Shown one piece after another: positions 1-7,906 of a DNA stretch of 64,000 nucleotides. Positions within the stretch are counted from its first letter, which is position 1. The number at the start of each line of letters is the position of its first letter. The stretch is from an uncultured Eubacteriales bacterium (GTDB taxonomy: Bacteria; Bacillota; Clostridia; Christensenellales; Aristaeellaceae), in contig OMZP01000015.1 of assembly GCA_900315585.1 (NCBI GenBank), forward strand, positions 1-64,000. The letters are read 5' to 3'. The translations under genes were made by a program, and so were the position numbers. Under the pieces are notes generated by a model, which searched no databases, was not told the DNA's origin, and worked only from the letters and a program-made list of their open reading frames with translations.

Positions 1-43
1 CTGTCTCCATAGACTGCAAAGAATCGTCTAAGGAGGCATCCTC

Positions 44-550
44 ATGGCATTTGGAAAACGCATCAAACTGTTCCGCACCCTGCGCGGCATGAAGCAGCGG
101 CAGGTCGGCGAGATCCTCGGCTTCAACGGCGCGGCAACCGAGGTTCGCATGGCACAGTATGAATCGGAAGCCCGCGAGCCCAAGGCCGCGCTGATAGAGC
201 AGATGGCAAGCATTTTCAAGGTCAGCCCCAAGGCCATCTCTGTACCGGAGATCGACACTTATGACGGCATCATGCACACCTTCTTCGCCCTCGAGGATAT
301 GTACGGCCTCAAAATCGCCGAGATTGACGGCGAGCTGTGCCTGCACCTCGATCGCACGCTCAATCCCGACATGAACCTTTACGACCTTCTGGAGCTCTGG
401 CACAAGCAGTCCATGCGTCTCGCCAACGGCCTCATTACTAAGCAGGACTACGACGAGTGGCGCTACAACTATCCCGCCAGTCAGGCGGCGCTCGAACAGG
501 CTGTCCGCGACAAGCGCCGCGAGGACAGATCAACCAACAGCGACGAATAA
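44..550 (+). CDS. XRE-family HTH transcriptional regulator, element-borne
   Basis: A 168-residue protein with an N-terminal Cro/C1-type helix-turn-helix (about residues 5-60, GKRIKLFRTLRG then RMAQYESEAREPK) and a C-terminal domain of about 100 residues that I do not recognise, marked by FFALEDMYGL and DEWRYNYP. An AGGAGG eight bases before the ATG supports the start. It is clearly paralogous to the regulator at 15457-15978, which sits next to the integrase and excisionase genes, so it is probably the repressor of a sister integrative element. Its targets are unknown. A bidirectional-looking terminator follows at 665-700. Confidence 0.85.
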   Translation: MAFGKRIKLFRTLRGMKQRQVGEILGFNGAATEVRMAQYESEAREPKAALIEQMASIFKVSPKAISVPEIDTYDGIMHTFFALEDMYGLKIAEIDGELCLHLDRTLNPDMNLYDLLELWHKQSMRLANGLITKQDYDEWRYNYPASQAALEQAVRDKRREDRSTNSDE

Positions 551-606
551 GCATCCTCCAACCCTCCTGAACATACAACGATTGTCAGCATCTTCCTTTG
601 GAAGCC

Positions 607-651
607 GCCGACCCGCGCAACGGCCGCTTCGCAGCCCGTTCGCTAATCGTG
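607..651. repeat. 45-bp repeat, left copy
   Basis: Begins gccgacccgcgcaacggccg and ends cgctaatcgtg. It matches 16041-16085 at 44 of 45 bases. Both copies lie just after an XRE gene and just before a hairpin terminator. It is GC-rich within an AT-richer end region and marks the homologous right ends of two elements. Confidence 0.85.
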
Positions 652-664
652 CCAAATACAAAAA

Positions 665-700
665 GTCCTCTGGAAAACATCTTGTCGTTTTCCAGAGGAC
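665..700. terminator. Hairpin terminator after the XRE gene
   Basis: A perfect 14-bp stem (665-678 with 687-700, starting gtcctctgg) and an 8-base loop. An A-run precedes it and aacttttg follows, so it could stop transcription from either side. It separates the XRE gene from the att region. Confidence 0.75.
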
Positions 701-776
701 AACTTTTGTATTATCCTACAGAATAATGGAAACCCGGAAAATAGTATCAAAACAGGGGTTTTTCATGGATTGTACC

Positions 777-789
777 TTATTCCCACTCG
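777..789. other. Candidate att site (distal copy of the guaA 3' end)
   Basis: Reads ttattcccactcg. On the minus strand this is cGAGTGGGAATAA, which encodes the GuaA-type ending E-W-E-stop. The real guaA end at 16301-16313 reads ctactcccactcg. The two are direct repeats flanking the integrase-bearing segment. Confidence 0.7.
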
Positions 790-889
790 CTCCCATCATA
801 CCGATTTTAAACGATTATGCTTGGGTGATTTAGCTCGTGGTATTCATATCATTCGTATTACTCTCAAGATATTGGCTATCATGATTTCT

Positions 890-909
890 GTTGTCATTAT
901 GTTGTCACG
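890..909. other. Paired arm-type integrase-binding repeat, left end
   Basis: GTTGTCA, four bases, then GTTGTCACG. The same arrangement with a different 4-base spacer occurs in the same orientation at 16224-16243. Identical motif, spacing and orientation just inside both ends fit arm-type sites bound by the N-terminal domain of a Tn916-like integrase. The function is inferred. Confidence 0.6.
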
Positions 910-1021
910 ACACTCAATCAAGATTCTATAAAAACACTTTCTTGTGTTATCATTATAGTACAAAGCCACAGGTACGTCAATTCCATATAGCATATCATAT
1001 TTTGTACCATGCAAAATTCAT

Positions 1022-2077
1022 CTAATACTCTTGCATATATTGGTCGACTGTTTTTGCGTTTACATATTCCTCCTTATGATCCATCATAGTCTTATGTTCC
1101 TCACATGCCTCCTCTTCCGTTAAAAAACCCTTGTATGAAATGTACATCGGCTCGCTTTCCTTTTCGCCATAATGAACCTTTAGCTGCCCATCCTCAGTTC
1201 TTTCTATTGATTTCACTATCGCATTGCCAAGATAATTAGCACAATGCAATACTATTGTCTCGCCCCACAATGAGTATTCAACAGTCGATCGCATAGTAAT
1301 ATCAAGCTTATGGTTTACAACAATAGGATTGTTTTTCCCCATTGTGATACTCGTACTTGATGTTTCCACGAGTCTTGCATCTAAACGTATAGCCTTCTTC
1401 TCCTTGAGGGCAAACCACAGTTCATATAAATCTCGTTGGCTGCTTAGATCGTTCAGATTGATAGACGAAGGGACGAATCTCTTCTCAAATGTATCCGCCA
1501 CATATTTAAGCTTTTCGAACACTGAATAAATCTCATCCAAATGACGAAATGCTATATCAAGCTCCGATTTTGTGTTTATACCTGGAGTAAAAAATGTAGC
1601 CAATAATGCCTTTTCAGTTTTCACACTTCTTAAGACATCGATTATATCTTTTGCCCGTTCTATACAAGGCTTCAGACTTATTTTCGCAGTCCCTGTATTC
1701 TCATTAAAAGTCAGTTTGGTGCATATAATAAAATCTTCCTTAGTCTGTACAATGCATCCGTTGTCTATCCGACAGCGTATTACAGGAAAGACAACCGTCT
1801 CGCCATCAATATCAAGGGATAGTTTTATTTCATCGAAAGATGGGCCGACAATTACATCAGTTACACTTTCACAATTACTGATCGGCAATGAACTTATACC
1901 GCTGTCTATACTTACAGACATTGATTTAACCCCTTTGACCTTAACTGCCTGCCCATCTTTATACACCGCACTTAATGCTTTAGCAAACTCTCTGGACGAA
2001 TCTGCATCTATAAACTGTATTGATGCTTTGAGAATCCTCTCATTCTTGTTAAACACATCTCGCAACTTATTGGACAT
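1022..2077 (-). CDS. Protein of unknown function in the position of an AbiGii toxin
   Basis: A 351-residue protein with no signal peptide or membrane segment that I can see. It starts MSNKLRDVFNKNERI, has a Ser/Thr-rich beta-type N-terminal half and a helical middle (about residues 150-200). I do not recognise a catalytic motif. It is the last gene of a five-gene leftward operon, beginning one base after the AbiGi-like gene stops, with AAGGA before its ATG. In Lactococcus AbiG the order is also abiGi then abiGii, so by position it may be the toxin partner. That is inference from gene order, not a sequence match. It is AT-rich compared with the chromosome. Confidence 0.7.
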   Translation of the reverse strand: MSNKLRDVFNKNERILKASIQFIDADSSREFAKALSAVYKDGQAVKVKGVKSMSVSIDSGISSLPISNCESVTDVIVGPSFDEIKLSLDIDGETVVFPVIRCRIDNGCIVQTKEDFIICTKLTFNENTGTAKISLKPCIERAKDIIDVLRSVKTEKALLATFFTPGINTKSELDIAFRHLDEIYSVFEKLKYVADTFEKRFVPSSINLNDLSSQRDLYELWFALKEKKAIRLDARLVETSSTSITMGKNNPIVVNHKLDITMRSTVEYSLWGETIVLHCANYLGNAIVKSIERTEDGQLKVHYGEKESEPMYISYKGFLTEEEACEEHKTMMDHKEEYVNAKTVDQYMQEY

Positions 2078-2078
2078 A

Positions 2079-3002
2079 TCAAAAATCCTTCTTTACATCG
2101 TCAAGCATTAGGATTTTACTTATCAAAATGCTTTTCTGGAGCCCTATATCCCCGACTTCAAACTTATCTTCCGGCAAATCATGAATTGTCTTAATGATCT
2201 CAAGGCGTCCCGCATTATTCGGCACGATTATGTATTTTATCTCGTCGTATTGGAATGGCAACCAGATTGGTCGATACTCTTCTTCTTCAAAACTGTCGCT
2301 TATGGCTTTAAGCAATCCAGATTGCACGGCTCCATTAGCTATTAAGCAATCTAACGGGTGCCCATTTACTTCTACGCCATATGGAACATATCTCCATTCA
2401 TGTTCATCATGAAAGTTCTTATACACCTCAATTTCTATCTTTCCTTTGCTATCGATCTCCTCTCTCCTCTTCATAGTACCGCGTAGTGGTTTAAAATAAC
2501 ACATCCAATTGAGTAAAGCGTCTGATACAGAGTCGGGCAAATTCTCTTCCTGTAGCACATTGCACATCATCTTTGAAAACTGCTTAACAACATCGGCGTC
2601 ATTACTCAGATAGTGTATCGGTTGAAGCTTATTGATTTCACCCCATTTCTTGGAAAATGCCAACGCATACTTCCCATAAAAGTCCGGGTGTGAAAACTCG
2701 TGTGGTATACATCGCATTTCTTCGTCCGAAAGACTATTGTTATCTATCAATTTCACAGGGAATCTCTTTATTATATTTCCAAGTGGAATATCACAAAAAC
2801 ATTTCTGTAAGACTGAAACCTCATTAAATGCAGCACCATCACGTACAATACTCAAATACTCAATATCTTCGTTGCAATACCTTGGGCACAATGCTTTTCT
2901 TTTCAGCGCATCAGTCAAATATTTTGGGGAAGTCATAAAATGGAACAAGGAATTGGAACTGTGAACGTAATCCTCGCCTATGATTTCAATATATTCCGTC
3001 AT
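2079..3002 (-). CDS. AbiGi-family protein (putative antitoxin of an abortive-infection pair)
   Basis: A 307-residue soluble protein with the motif series I associate with the AbiGi/DUF2971-like family: LFHFMTS (19-25), CPRYCNED (39-46), KCFCDIPLGNI (67-77), FYGKYALAFSKKWG (108-121) and FHDEHEWRYVP (197-207). AbiGi of Lactococcus is the proposed antitoxin partner of AbiGii in a type IV-like phage-exclusion pair. Here it follows a membrane/coiled-coil gene by 29 bases and precedes the unknown 351-residue gene by one base. The family call rests on remembered motifs. The role as an antitoxin is inferred from the family and the tight gene pairing. Confidence 0.65.
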   Translation of the reverse strand: MTEYIEIIGEDYVHSSNSLFHFMTSPKYLTDALKRKALCPRYCNEDIEYLSIVRDGAAFNEVSVLQKCFCDIPLGNIIKRFPVKLIDNNSLSDEEMRCIPHEFSHPDFYGKYALAFSKKWGEINKLQPIHYLSNDADVVKQFSKMMCNVLQEENLPDSVSDALLNWMCYFKPLRGTMKRREEIDSKGKIEIEVYKNFHDEHEWRYVPYGVEVNGHPLDCLIANGAVQSGLLKAISDSFEEEEYRPIWLPFQYDEIKYIIVPNNAGRLEIIKTIHDLPEDKFEVGDIGLQKSILISKILMLDDVKKDF

Positions 3003-3031
3003 AATACTCTTGACCTGTCAAACGAGTCCTT

Positions 3032-3538
3032 TCATCCATTATATGATTTGTATTGTTCAAGTAGTTGACACACATCACGCTTTAACCTTTTGAAGGCAAT
3101 AATCCGTGATATTTCGTAGGGATAAATGGATTGATCGTCATCAGGAAGAACAACCCTCTCCATCAACCCCTTTAGTTCAAGCAAATCGTCCTTAGTGTAG
3201 CTGTTGTTTGATAGAAACATATTTGTTTCAGCAATAAATGCAGATAGTGAACTAATATTGCCGCATCGTTCTGTTCCTGCCAGATTCATGTACTCGTCAG
3301 TCTGTGGCAATGAATTATTCCAAACAGCAAGCTGCTTTTGACTATCCAGTTCAGCATTTATCTTCTGGAGAATCTGAGATGTTTCTGCATTCTTTTCCTG
3401 AAGGATTTTTTCAATTTCTTGTTGCACTTCTGCTTTGCTTTTCTTATTGCTTTTATAGCTGATAATAGCTACTATTATCGGGCTTAATACTAAAAGTATA
3501 TCTTTTAGTATAGACATACCTTTGTAGAAGTATTCCAT
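3032..3538 (-). CDS. Small membrane-anchored coiled-coil protein, unknown function
   Basis: A 168-residue protein. One N-terminal transmembrane segment (about residues 10-27, ILLVLSPIIVAIISY) is followed by a Lys/Glu/Gln-rich coiled coil (about 30-70, with QQEIEKILQEKNAE) and a helical tail. I chose the ATG at 3538, nine bases after GGAGAG; a TTG lies one codon upstream. It sits between the subtilase and the AbiGi-like gene in the same operon, so it may anchor the system to the membrane or act as its membrane partner. No family is recognised. Confidence 0.7.
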   Translation of the reverse strand: MEYFYKGMSILKDILLVLSPIIVAIISYKSNKKSKAEVQQEIEKILQEKNAETSQILQKINAELDSQKQLAVWNNSLPQTDEYMNLAGTERCGNISSLSAFIAETNMFLSNNSYTKDDLLELKGLMERVVLPDDDQSIYPYEISRIIAFKRLKRDVCQLLEQYKSYNG

Positions 3539-3557
3539 CAAACAACTCTCCTAACTG

Positions 3558-6053
3558 TTATGTATTGGCAGCGATAGCAATCGTGATCTTGTTTGTAATC
3601 TCTGTGTATAGTTTTGTTTCGACATTGGGAGTCGACAAAGTTACCACCAAAGAATACCTAACCTTACTATCATGTCTCTTGAGATAACTCCTTGTTTTCC
3701 ACCAACCTGTCGTCGGATATACCGCAACATAATTCGAATCACACAATTCTGCTGCTGTTCCCCGCCATATATCACAATGCAAAGAGCCTGTCGTCCTTCC
3801 CTTAACTCCTACTAACCAACGGCTCGTATCATTAGCAACCAAATCTTCATCCAGTTCTGATTGATCTTCACTCATCTGCCGGTTGACTCGCCGCGCAAAT
3901 TGCTCTTTTGTCTCGCCAGTATTATTCACATCAAATCTCAAGCCGCAGGATGGATAGCGATAGCGATCATTGAATCCTATCTCTCCTGGGCCAGGCTCAA
4001 TGAAGTATGACAAAACGACTTTCATTTCGACTGGTACTTCGCCCATGCTCAATAATAAGTCGCGTGGCCACGGTAACTCATGAAGGTGTATTTTGGCAAA
4101 CCCACAATAACCGCCACGTTTTTCAAACGGCTGAATCTCACCTTCAATGATCATGTTTACAGAATTCTCAGCGCAGTAACGAGCTCTGTCCAGATCTGCA
4201 ATGCCATAACCACATGTCCGCAGGAGTTTCTGAACTTCACCTTTTTTCGTGGCATCGCAACAAAACGATTGAAACATATGCTCAGGCCAACGCGCTGAGG
4301 CAACCATGAGCGCTCTCACAGTCTCAGGCCAGCATGCGGGATACATACTCATAATCTCCGCAGCCATCCAAGAGGCTTTCGCAACCGCAGCACTCGTTGC
4401 ATTTGTCGTTGTAAACAATCTTTCTACAGGGCGATGATGTGTTGTGAGGACACATAAGCTGTCACATGTATCTACACTGCCTTCGTCACTAATTGCAGCA
4501 TTTCCGCCTTCACAGAGTATTTCGGGCTTAATTGGCCAATTTGAACTCCAAATACGCGAAGTTGCACTAAAAGGAGATATATCTCCATTTCCTGCTACAG
4601 GACGGTATCCATCAAGAAAAGAACTGTCTACTGTAGTCAAATAGGTAGATGCACCAACAGTTAAAGCATTCCAAGCTTGTGCAGGGTCTTCAACTCTATG
4701 TACAATGCAAGTATCTGGATAGCCCACCTTGTTTTCATTATACTCAGAAAGCTGAACATTTCCGGCTGATACCAAAATCAATCTCTTGGTTTCATCATCA
4801 ACGCCAGCAGCCATCGCATCAATAGCAGCAGACCACGAAGAAGGGCGACCGTCCTTCTCTTTTGCTGTAGAATTCGCCGTTATCGCTAAGCAAACCGCTC
4901 TGTTTCTTTCAGGGTGAGCATACTCAGCTATCGCTACCGCCCTTTTTGTATAGTCCCCATATAATTCCGGTTCATTAGGCTTGCTTCCTAAGAGCTTGAC
5001 GGATTCCAGGGTATGATCAATGATAATTTCCCCATCCATAGACAAACTATCAACCAAATCACCATAACCGGCTATTCCCGCCATTTGAGTCCCATGGCCG
5101 TCCATGTCAGCAGAAGAAAGCATGTATTCCCTTGCAACATGAGTTGATGTTTCGTCGTAAAACGCCTTTAGGAGAGGATGCTCATTGTTTACGCCGGTAT
5201 CAAGAACACATACGGTCGAATTACTTGGAACTACATTCAAGCGCGAAAGGAGATCATCAGCCCATTCCTTCTGTTCTTTGGGCGATAAGCCCGTAAAGAA
5301 GCTACTCACTTCCGCTACACGCCTGAATTCAGCCAAGTAACTGCAATGGAACAACAGCGATTGCAATTCCTTCTCAGAAACCAGAACAAGCGTAACCATC
5401 CTATCCGGAAAAACGAGCGTCTCCTCTTTTATGGTAATACCCAACTGTGAGCATATTTGAAAGAAATCGTTTCTTATCGATTCAGCATTGTTTTTCTGTA
5501 CTCGAAGCCAAACCTCGCACCATTTCATGGACGTTGATGGCAACAGGGACGGATCATCAGTCCACAATGAACGGACAAAAGACGCACTTATGCATTCGAT
5601 GCTTTTTACTAATTCATCATGAGCCGGTTTGTCTTTGCCTTCAGGTATGCCTTTAGCGTATTCTTGAAGCTTTTTCAAAAAGATATGCTCTTTTGCATCT
5701 GGAATGAAGACGGTAGCAGTTACTTCTTCCTCTCCATCTACTTTTGAAGCACGAACATTACAAATACGAATGCCTGAGCTGACATTTTCCAAGCTCTGTA
5801 CGACCAATTCTTTACCCTTAAGACCACTTATGTCATAGTAATTTCCGTCTTTGGCTTTGATTGCTGCAACTTGTTCTGCTGAATAAACTCTTTCACTCAC
5901 TGCCTTTGCTTGGGCATATTCCCGCAATAGTCTGTTACCGTGCTGTACAGGATTTTCACGAACAGGATATTTATGCGTAATCTGTATGCCTTTAGCTTTG
6001 TACGAGTTTTCCACTAACGTATCATGCAGAAAGATATTCGATAGTCCAGCCAT
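3558..6053 (-). CDS. Cytosolic subtilisin-like (S8) serine protease paired with an AAA+ ATPase
   Basis: An 831-residue protease with no signal peptide. The first 275 or so residues form a separate domain I do not recognise. The S8 domain follows, with catalytic Asp285 (VCVLDTG), His320 (DMDGHGTQMAGIAG), oxyanion Asn432 (SAGN) and Ser554 (NATSAAVA, replacing the usual GTSMA). A beta-rich region of about 230 residues closes the protein. GGGAGG stands seven bases before the ATG, and the AAA gene ends two bases upstream. A cytosolic subtilase with its own ATPase is unlike secreted degradative subtilases and suggests regulated intracellular cleavage, plausibly in phage defence. The substrate is unknown. 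Confidence 0.85.
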   Translation of the reverse strand: MAGLSNIFLHDTLVENSYKAKGIQITHKYPVRENPVQHGNRLLREYAQAKAVSERVYSAEQVAAIKAKDGNYYDISGLKGKELVVQSLENVSSGIRICNVRASKVDGEEEVTATVFIPDAKEHIFLKKLQEYAKGIPEGKDKPAHDELVKSIECISASFVRSLWTDDPSLLPSTSMKWCEVWLRVQKNNAESIRNDFFQICSQLGITIKEETLVFPDRMVTLVLVSEKELQSLLFHCSYLAEFRRVAEVSSFFTGLSPKEQKEWADDLLSRLNVVPSNSTVCVLDTGVNNEHPLLKAFYDETSTHVAREYMLSSADMDGHGTQMAGIAGYGDLVDSLSMDGEIIIDHTLESVKLLGSKPNEPELYGDYTKRAVAIAEYAHPERNRAVCLAITANSTAKEKDGRPSSWSAAIDAMAAGVDDETKRLILVSAGNVQLSEYNENKVGYPDTCIVHRVEDPAQAWNALTVGASTYLTTVDSSFLDGYRPVAGNGDISPFSATSRIWSSNWPIKPEILCEGGNAAISDEGSVDTCDSLCVLTTHHRPVERLFTTTNATSAAVAKASWMAAEIMSMYPACWPETVRALMVASARWPEHMFQSFCCDATKKGEVQKLLRTCGYGIADLDRARYCAENSVNMIIEGEIQPFEKRGGYCGFAKIHLHELPWPRDLLLSMGEVPVEMKVVLSYFIEPGPGEIGFNDRYRYPSCGLRFDVNNTGETKEQFARRVNRQMSEDQSELDEDLVANDTSRWLVGVKGRTTGSLHCDIWRGTAAELCDSNYVAVYPTTGWWKTRSYLKRHDSKVRYSLVVTLSTPNVETKLYTEITNKITIAIAANT

Positions 6054-6055
6054 TC

Positions 6056-7009
6056 TTACGCCTCCCTGATCTGATACGCTTTACTTCTCTCATCAATCAA
6101 GCGTTGCAATCGCTCATTGGAAAATGAGTCTTCATGTAGTATTGAACCCTTAATCAGTTCATTGCAAATGCGACTGATCTCTGCTTGGCTCAACCCTTTG
6201 CAAGCATTGATTGTTCGATCGTCAATATCAATAGGCCCGAAGTAACTACCCAGCTTGTTTTCGAACAACCTCTGCAATTCACTCTCACTTGGTAACCTAT
6301 ACGTCAATACATCATCAAATCTACGATACAAAGCTTGATCCAACATTTTATTGTTGTTCGTAGCGGCAATGATGATACTATCCGATATATCCCCTTCAAT
6401 CAACTGAAGAAACGAATTCAGTATTCGCCTCATTTCACCCACTTCATTGTCCATCGCCCTGTCTGCACCAATCGCGTCAAACTCGTCAAATAAGTATACT
6501 CCAGGCTGTTGTTCAATCATATCAAACACATCCCTTAGCTTTGAGCTCGTCTCGCCCATAAACTTTGAAATGAGTTTATCCATACGAACGGTAAGGACAG
6601 ACAATCCTAATTCACAAGCAACAGCAGAAGCAGTCATCGTCTTCCCGGTACCTGAAGGGCCTTCAATCAGAATCCTTCGACGATTCGTCAGTCCATATCT
6701 GCGAAGCTTTTCTCTTTGACGATACTCAAGTATGATTCTATCGATTTTCTCCATCAATTCAGGAGAGAGAACCATGTCTGCAAGACTGACGTCCGGCTCA
6801 GCAATATCAAACATTGGATTGGCAGTATTCAGCTTGACAACAACACTTCTACCCACTTTATCGATGAGTTCTTTAAGCTCCCTTGCTTGCGTTGTATGCC
6901 CTGCTTTTGCTTCAGAAGCAGCTATCTGAATTGCAGCAGTTTTGAATCGCTCGTCATTTCGCTCATAGTGTGCCCTGATTAATTGTTTAATCTGATCAAC
7001 GGTAGCCAC
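6056..7009 (-). CDS. AAA+ ATPase partner of the subtilase
   Basis: A AAA+ ATPase with Walker A GPSGTGKT, Walker B YLFDEFD, sensor-1 AATNNN and an arginine finger in YRRFDD. A short helical N-terminal domain begins TVDQIKQLIRAHYER. An in-frame ATG exists at 7087, but the extra 26 Cys-rich residues look unrelated. GTG at 7009, eight bases after AAAGGTGG, gives 317 residues beginning with the conserved helix, so I prefer it. First gene of the five-gene leftward operon, divergent from the two-component genes. It probably remodels or delivers substrates to the adjacent protease, or senses a trigger for it; that role is inferred. Confidence 0.85.
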   Translation of the reverse strand: MATVDQIKQLIRAHYERNDERFKTAAIQIAASEAKAGHTTQARELKELIDKVGRSVVVKLNTANPMFDIAEPDVSLADMVLSPELMEKIDRIILEYRQREKLRRYGLTNRRRILIEGPSGTGKTMTASAVACELGLSVLTVRMDKLISKFMGETSSKLRDVFDMIEQQPGVYLFDEFDAIGADRAMDNEVGEMRRILNSFLQLIEGDISDSIIIAATNNNKMLDQALYRRFDDVLTYRLPSESELQRLFENKLGSYFGPIDIDDRTINACKGLSQAEISRICNELIKGSILHEDSFSNERLQRLIDERSKAYQIREA

Positions 7010-7227
7010 TTCATCCACCACCTTTCCACATAACTTACCATTATCATTATAAGCGTTGCAGAGCCAGCTGTCAACACAACAACCCAAATAGCCCGTGTCA
7101 GGATGTCATGGTGGATCAGACGGATCAGACGGCAGAACATCTTGACACGTCTGTATTACTCGATTGCTTGCAAACGGGATGGCTTTATGCTAAACTGTTA
7201 ACGCTGATTAATAATCTGGAGTTTGAT

Positions 7228-7902
7228 ATGGAATACCGGATACTGATTGTTGAAGATGACCGCAGCATTGCAGAGGCGATTGCAGCACACATGGCCCAGT
7301 GGGGCCTGCAAGCCGAGTGTGTATCAGATTTTCGACATATCATGGAGGATTTCACGCGAATCCAGCCGCACTTGGTGCTGATGGACATTTCTCTCCCCTT
7401 CATGAACGGCTATCACTGGTGCGCGGAGATCCGTAAGGTCTCTTCGGTTCCGGTGATCTTCATATCGTCGGCGTCCGACAACATGAACATCATCATGGCA
7501 ATGAACATGGGCGGGGACGACTTCATCGCCAAGCCCTTCGATTCCGGGGTGCTGATCGCCAAGGTGCAGGCGTTGCTGCGCAGAACCTACGATTACGTCG
7601 CCTCTGCCCCGGTGCTGGAGCATCGCGGCGCGATGCTGAACACGGGCGATGGCACGCTGACCTTTGATGGACAGAAGATCGAGTTGACGAAGAACGAATA
7701 CCGCATCCTCCTTACCCTGATGCAGAACAAGGGCACGGTCGTCAGTCGGGAGAAGCTGATGGAGGCGTTATGGCAGACAGATGCCTTCGTGGACGAAAAC
7801 ACGCTGACTGTCAACGTGGGACGCCTGCGCAAAAAACTGGATGTCGTAGGATTGACGGATTTCATCGCCACCAAGTTTGGCGTGGGCTATTCGGTGGGGT
7901 GA
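7228..7902 (+). CDS. OmpR/PhoB-type response regulator, Bce-like
   Basis: A 224-residue protein with a receiver domain (phosphoacceptor Asp53 in LVLMDISLP) and a C-terminal winged helix (KNEYRILLTLM, DENTLTVNVGRLRKKL). The ATG at 7228 is preceded by CTGGAG; the frame stays open another 40 codons upstream, but that stretch does not look like receiver sequence. It heads a four-gene module with an intramembrane-type kinase and a BceAB-like transporter. By family it is expected to activate transporter transcription when peptide antibiotics act on the cell. The inverted repeat at 8993-9024 is a candidate target. Confidence 0.92.
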   Translation: MEYRILIVEDDRSIAEAIAAHMAQWGLQAECVSDFRHIMEDFTRIQPHLVLMDISLPFMNGYHWCAEIRKVSSVPVIFISSASDNMNIIMAMNMGGDDFIAKPFDSGVLIAKVQALLRRTYDYVASAPVLEHRGAMLNTGDGTLTFDGQKIELTKNEYRILLTLMQNKGTVVSREKLMEALWQTDAFVDENTLTVNVGRLRKKLDVVGLTDFIATKFGVGYSVG

Positions 7903-7906
7903 GGGC

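Larger units (their letters stand above)
1..789. mobile_element. Right end of a second, tandem integrative element (rest lies left of the window)
   Basis: This segment has the same layout as the right end of the element that ends at guaA: a paralogous XRE gene, a 45-bp repeat differing at one base (607-651 versus 16041-16085), a strong hairpin terminator, and then a guaA-end-like att sequence (777-789). The simplest reading is that a related element inserted at the same site and the two now lie in tandem. Its integrase would lie before base 1. The tandem arrangement is inferred; the repeats themselves are seen directly. Confidence 0.55.

Noticed and set aside
582..833. Rightward 83-codon ORF after the first XRE gene
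   Set aside because: It runs through the 45-bp repeat, a terminator hairpin and the att site, has no ribosome binding site, and its product resembles nothing.
7108..7227. 40-codon N-terminal extension of the response regulator
   Set aside because: The extra residues do not resemble receiver sequence, and CTGGAG before ATG 7228 gives the normal start.
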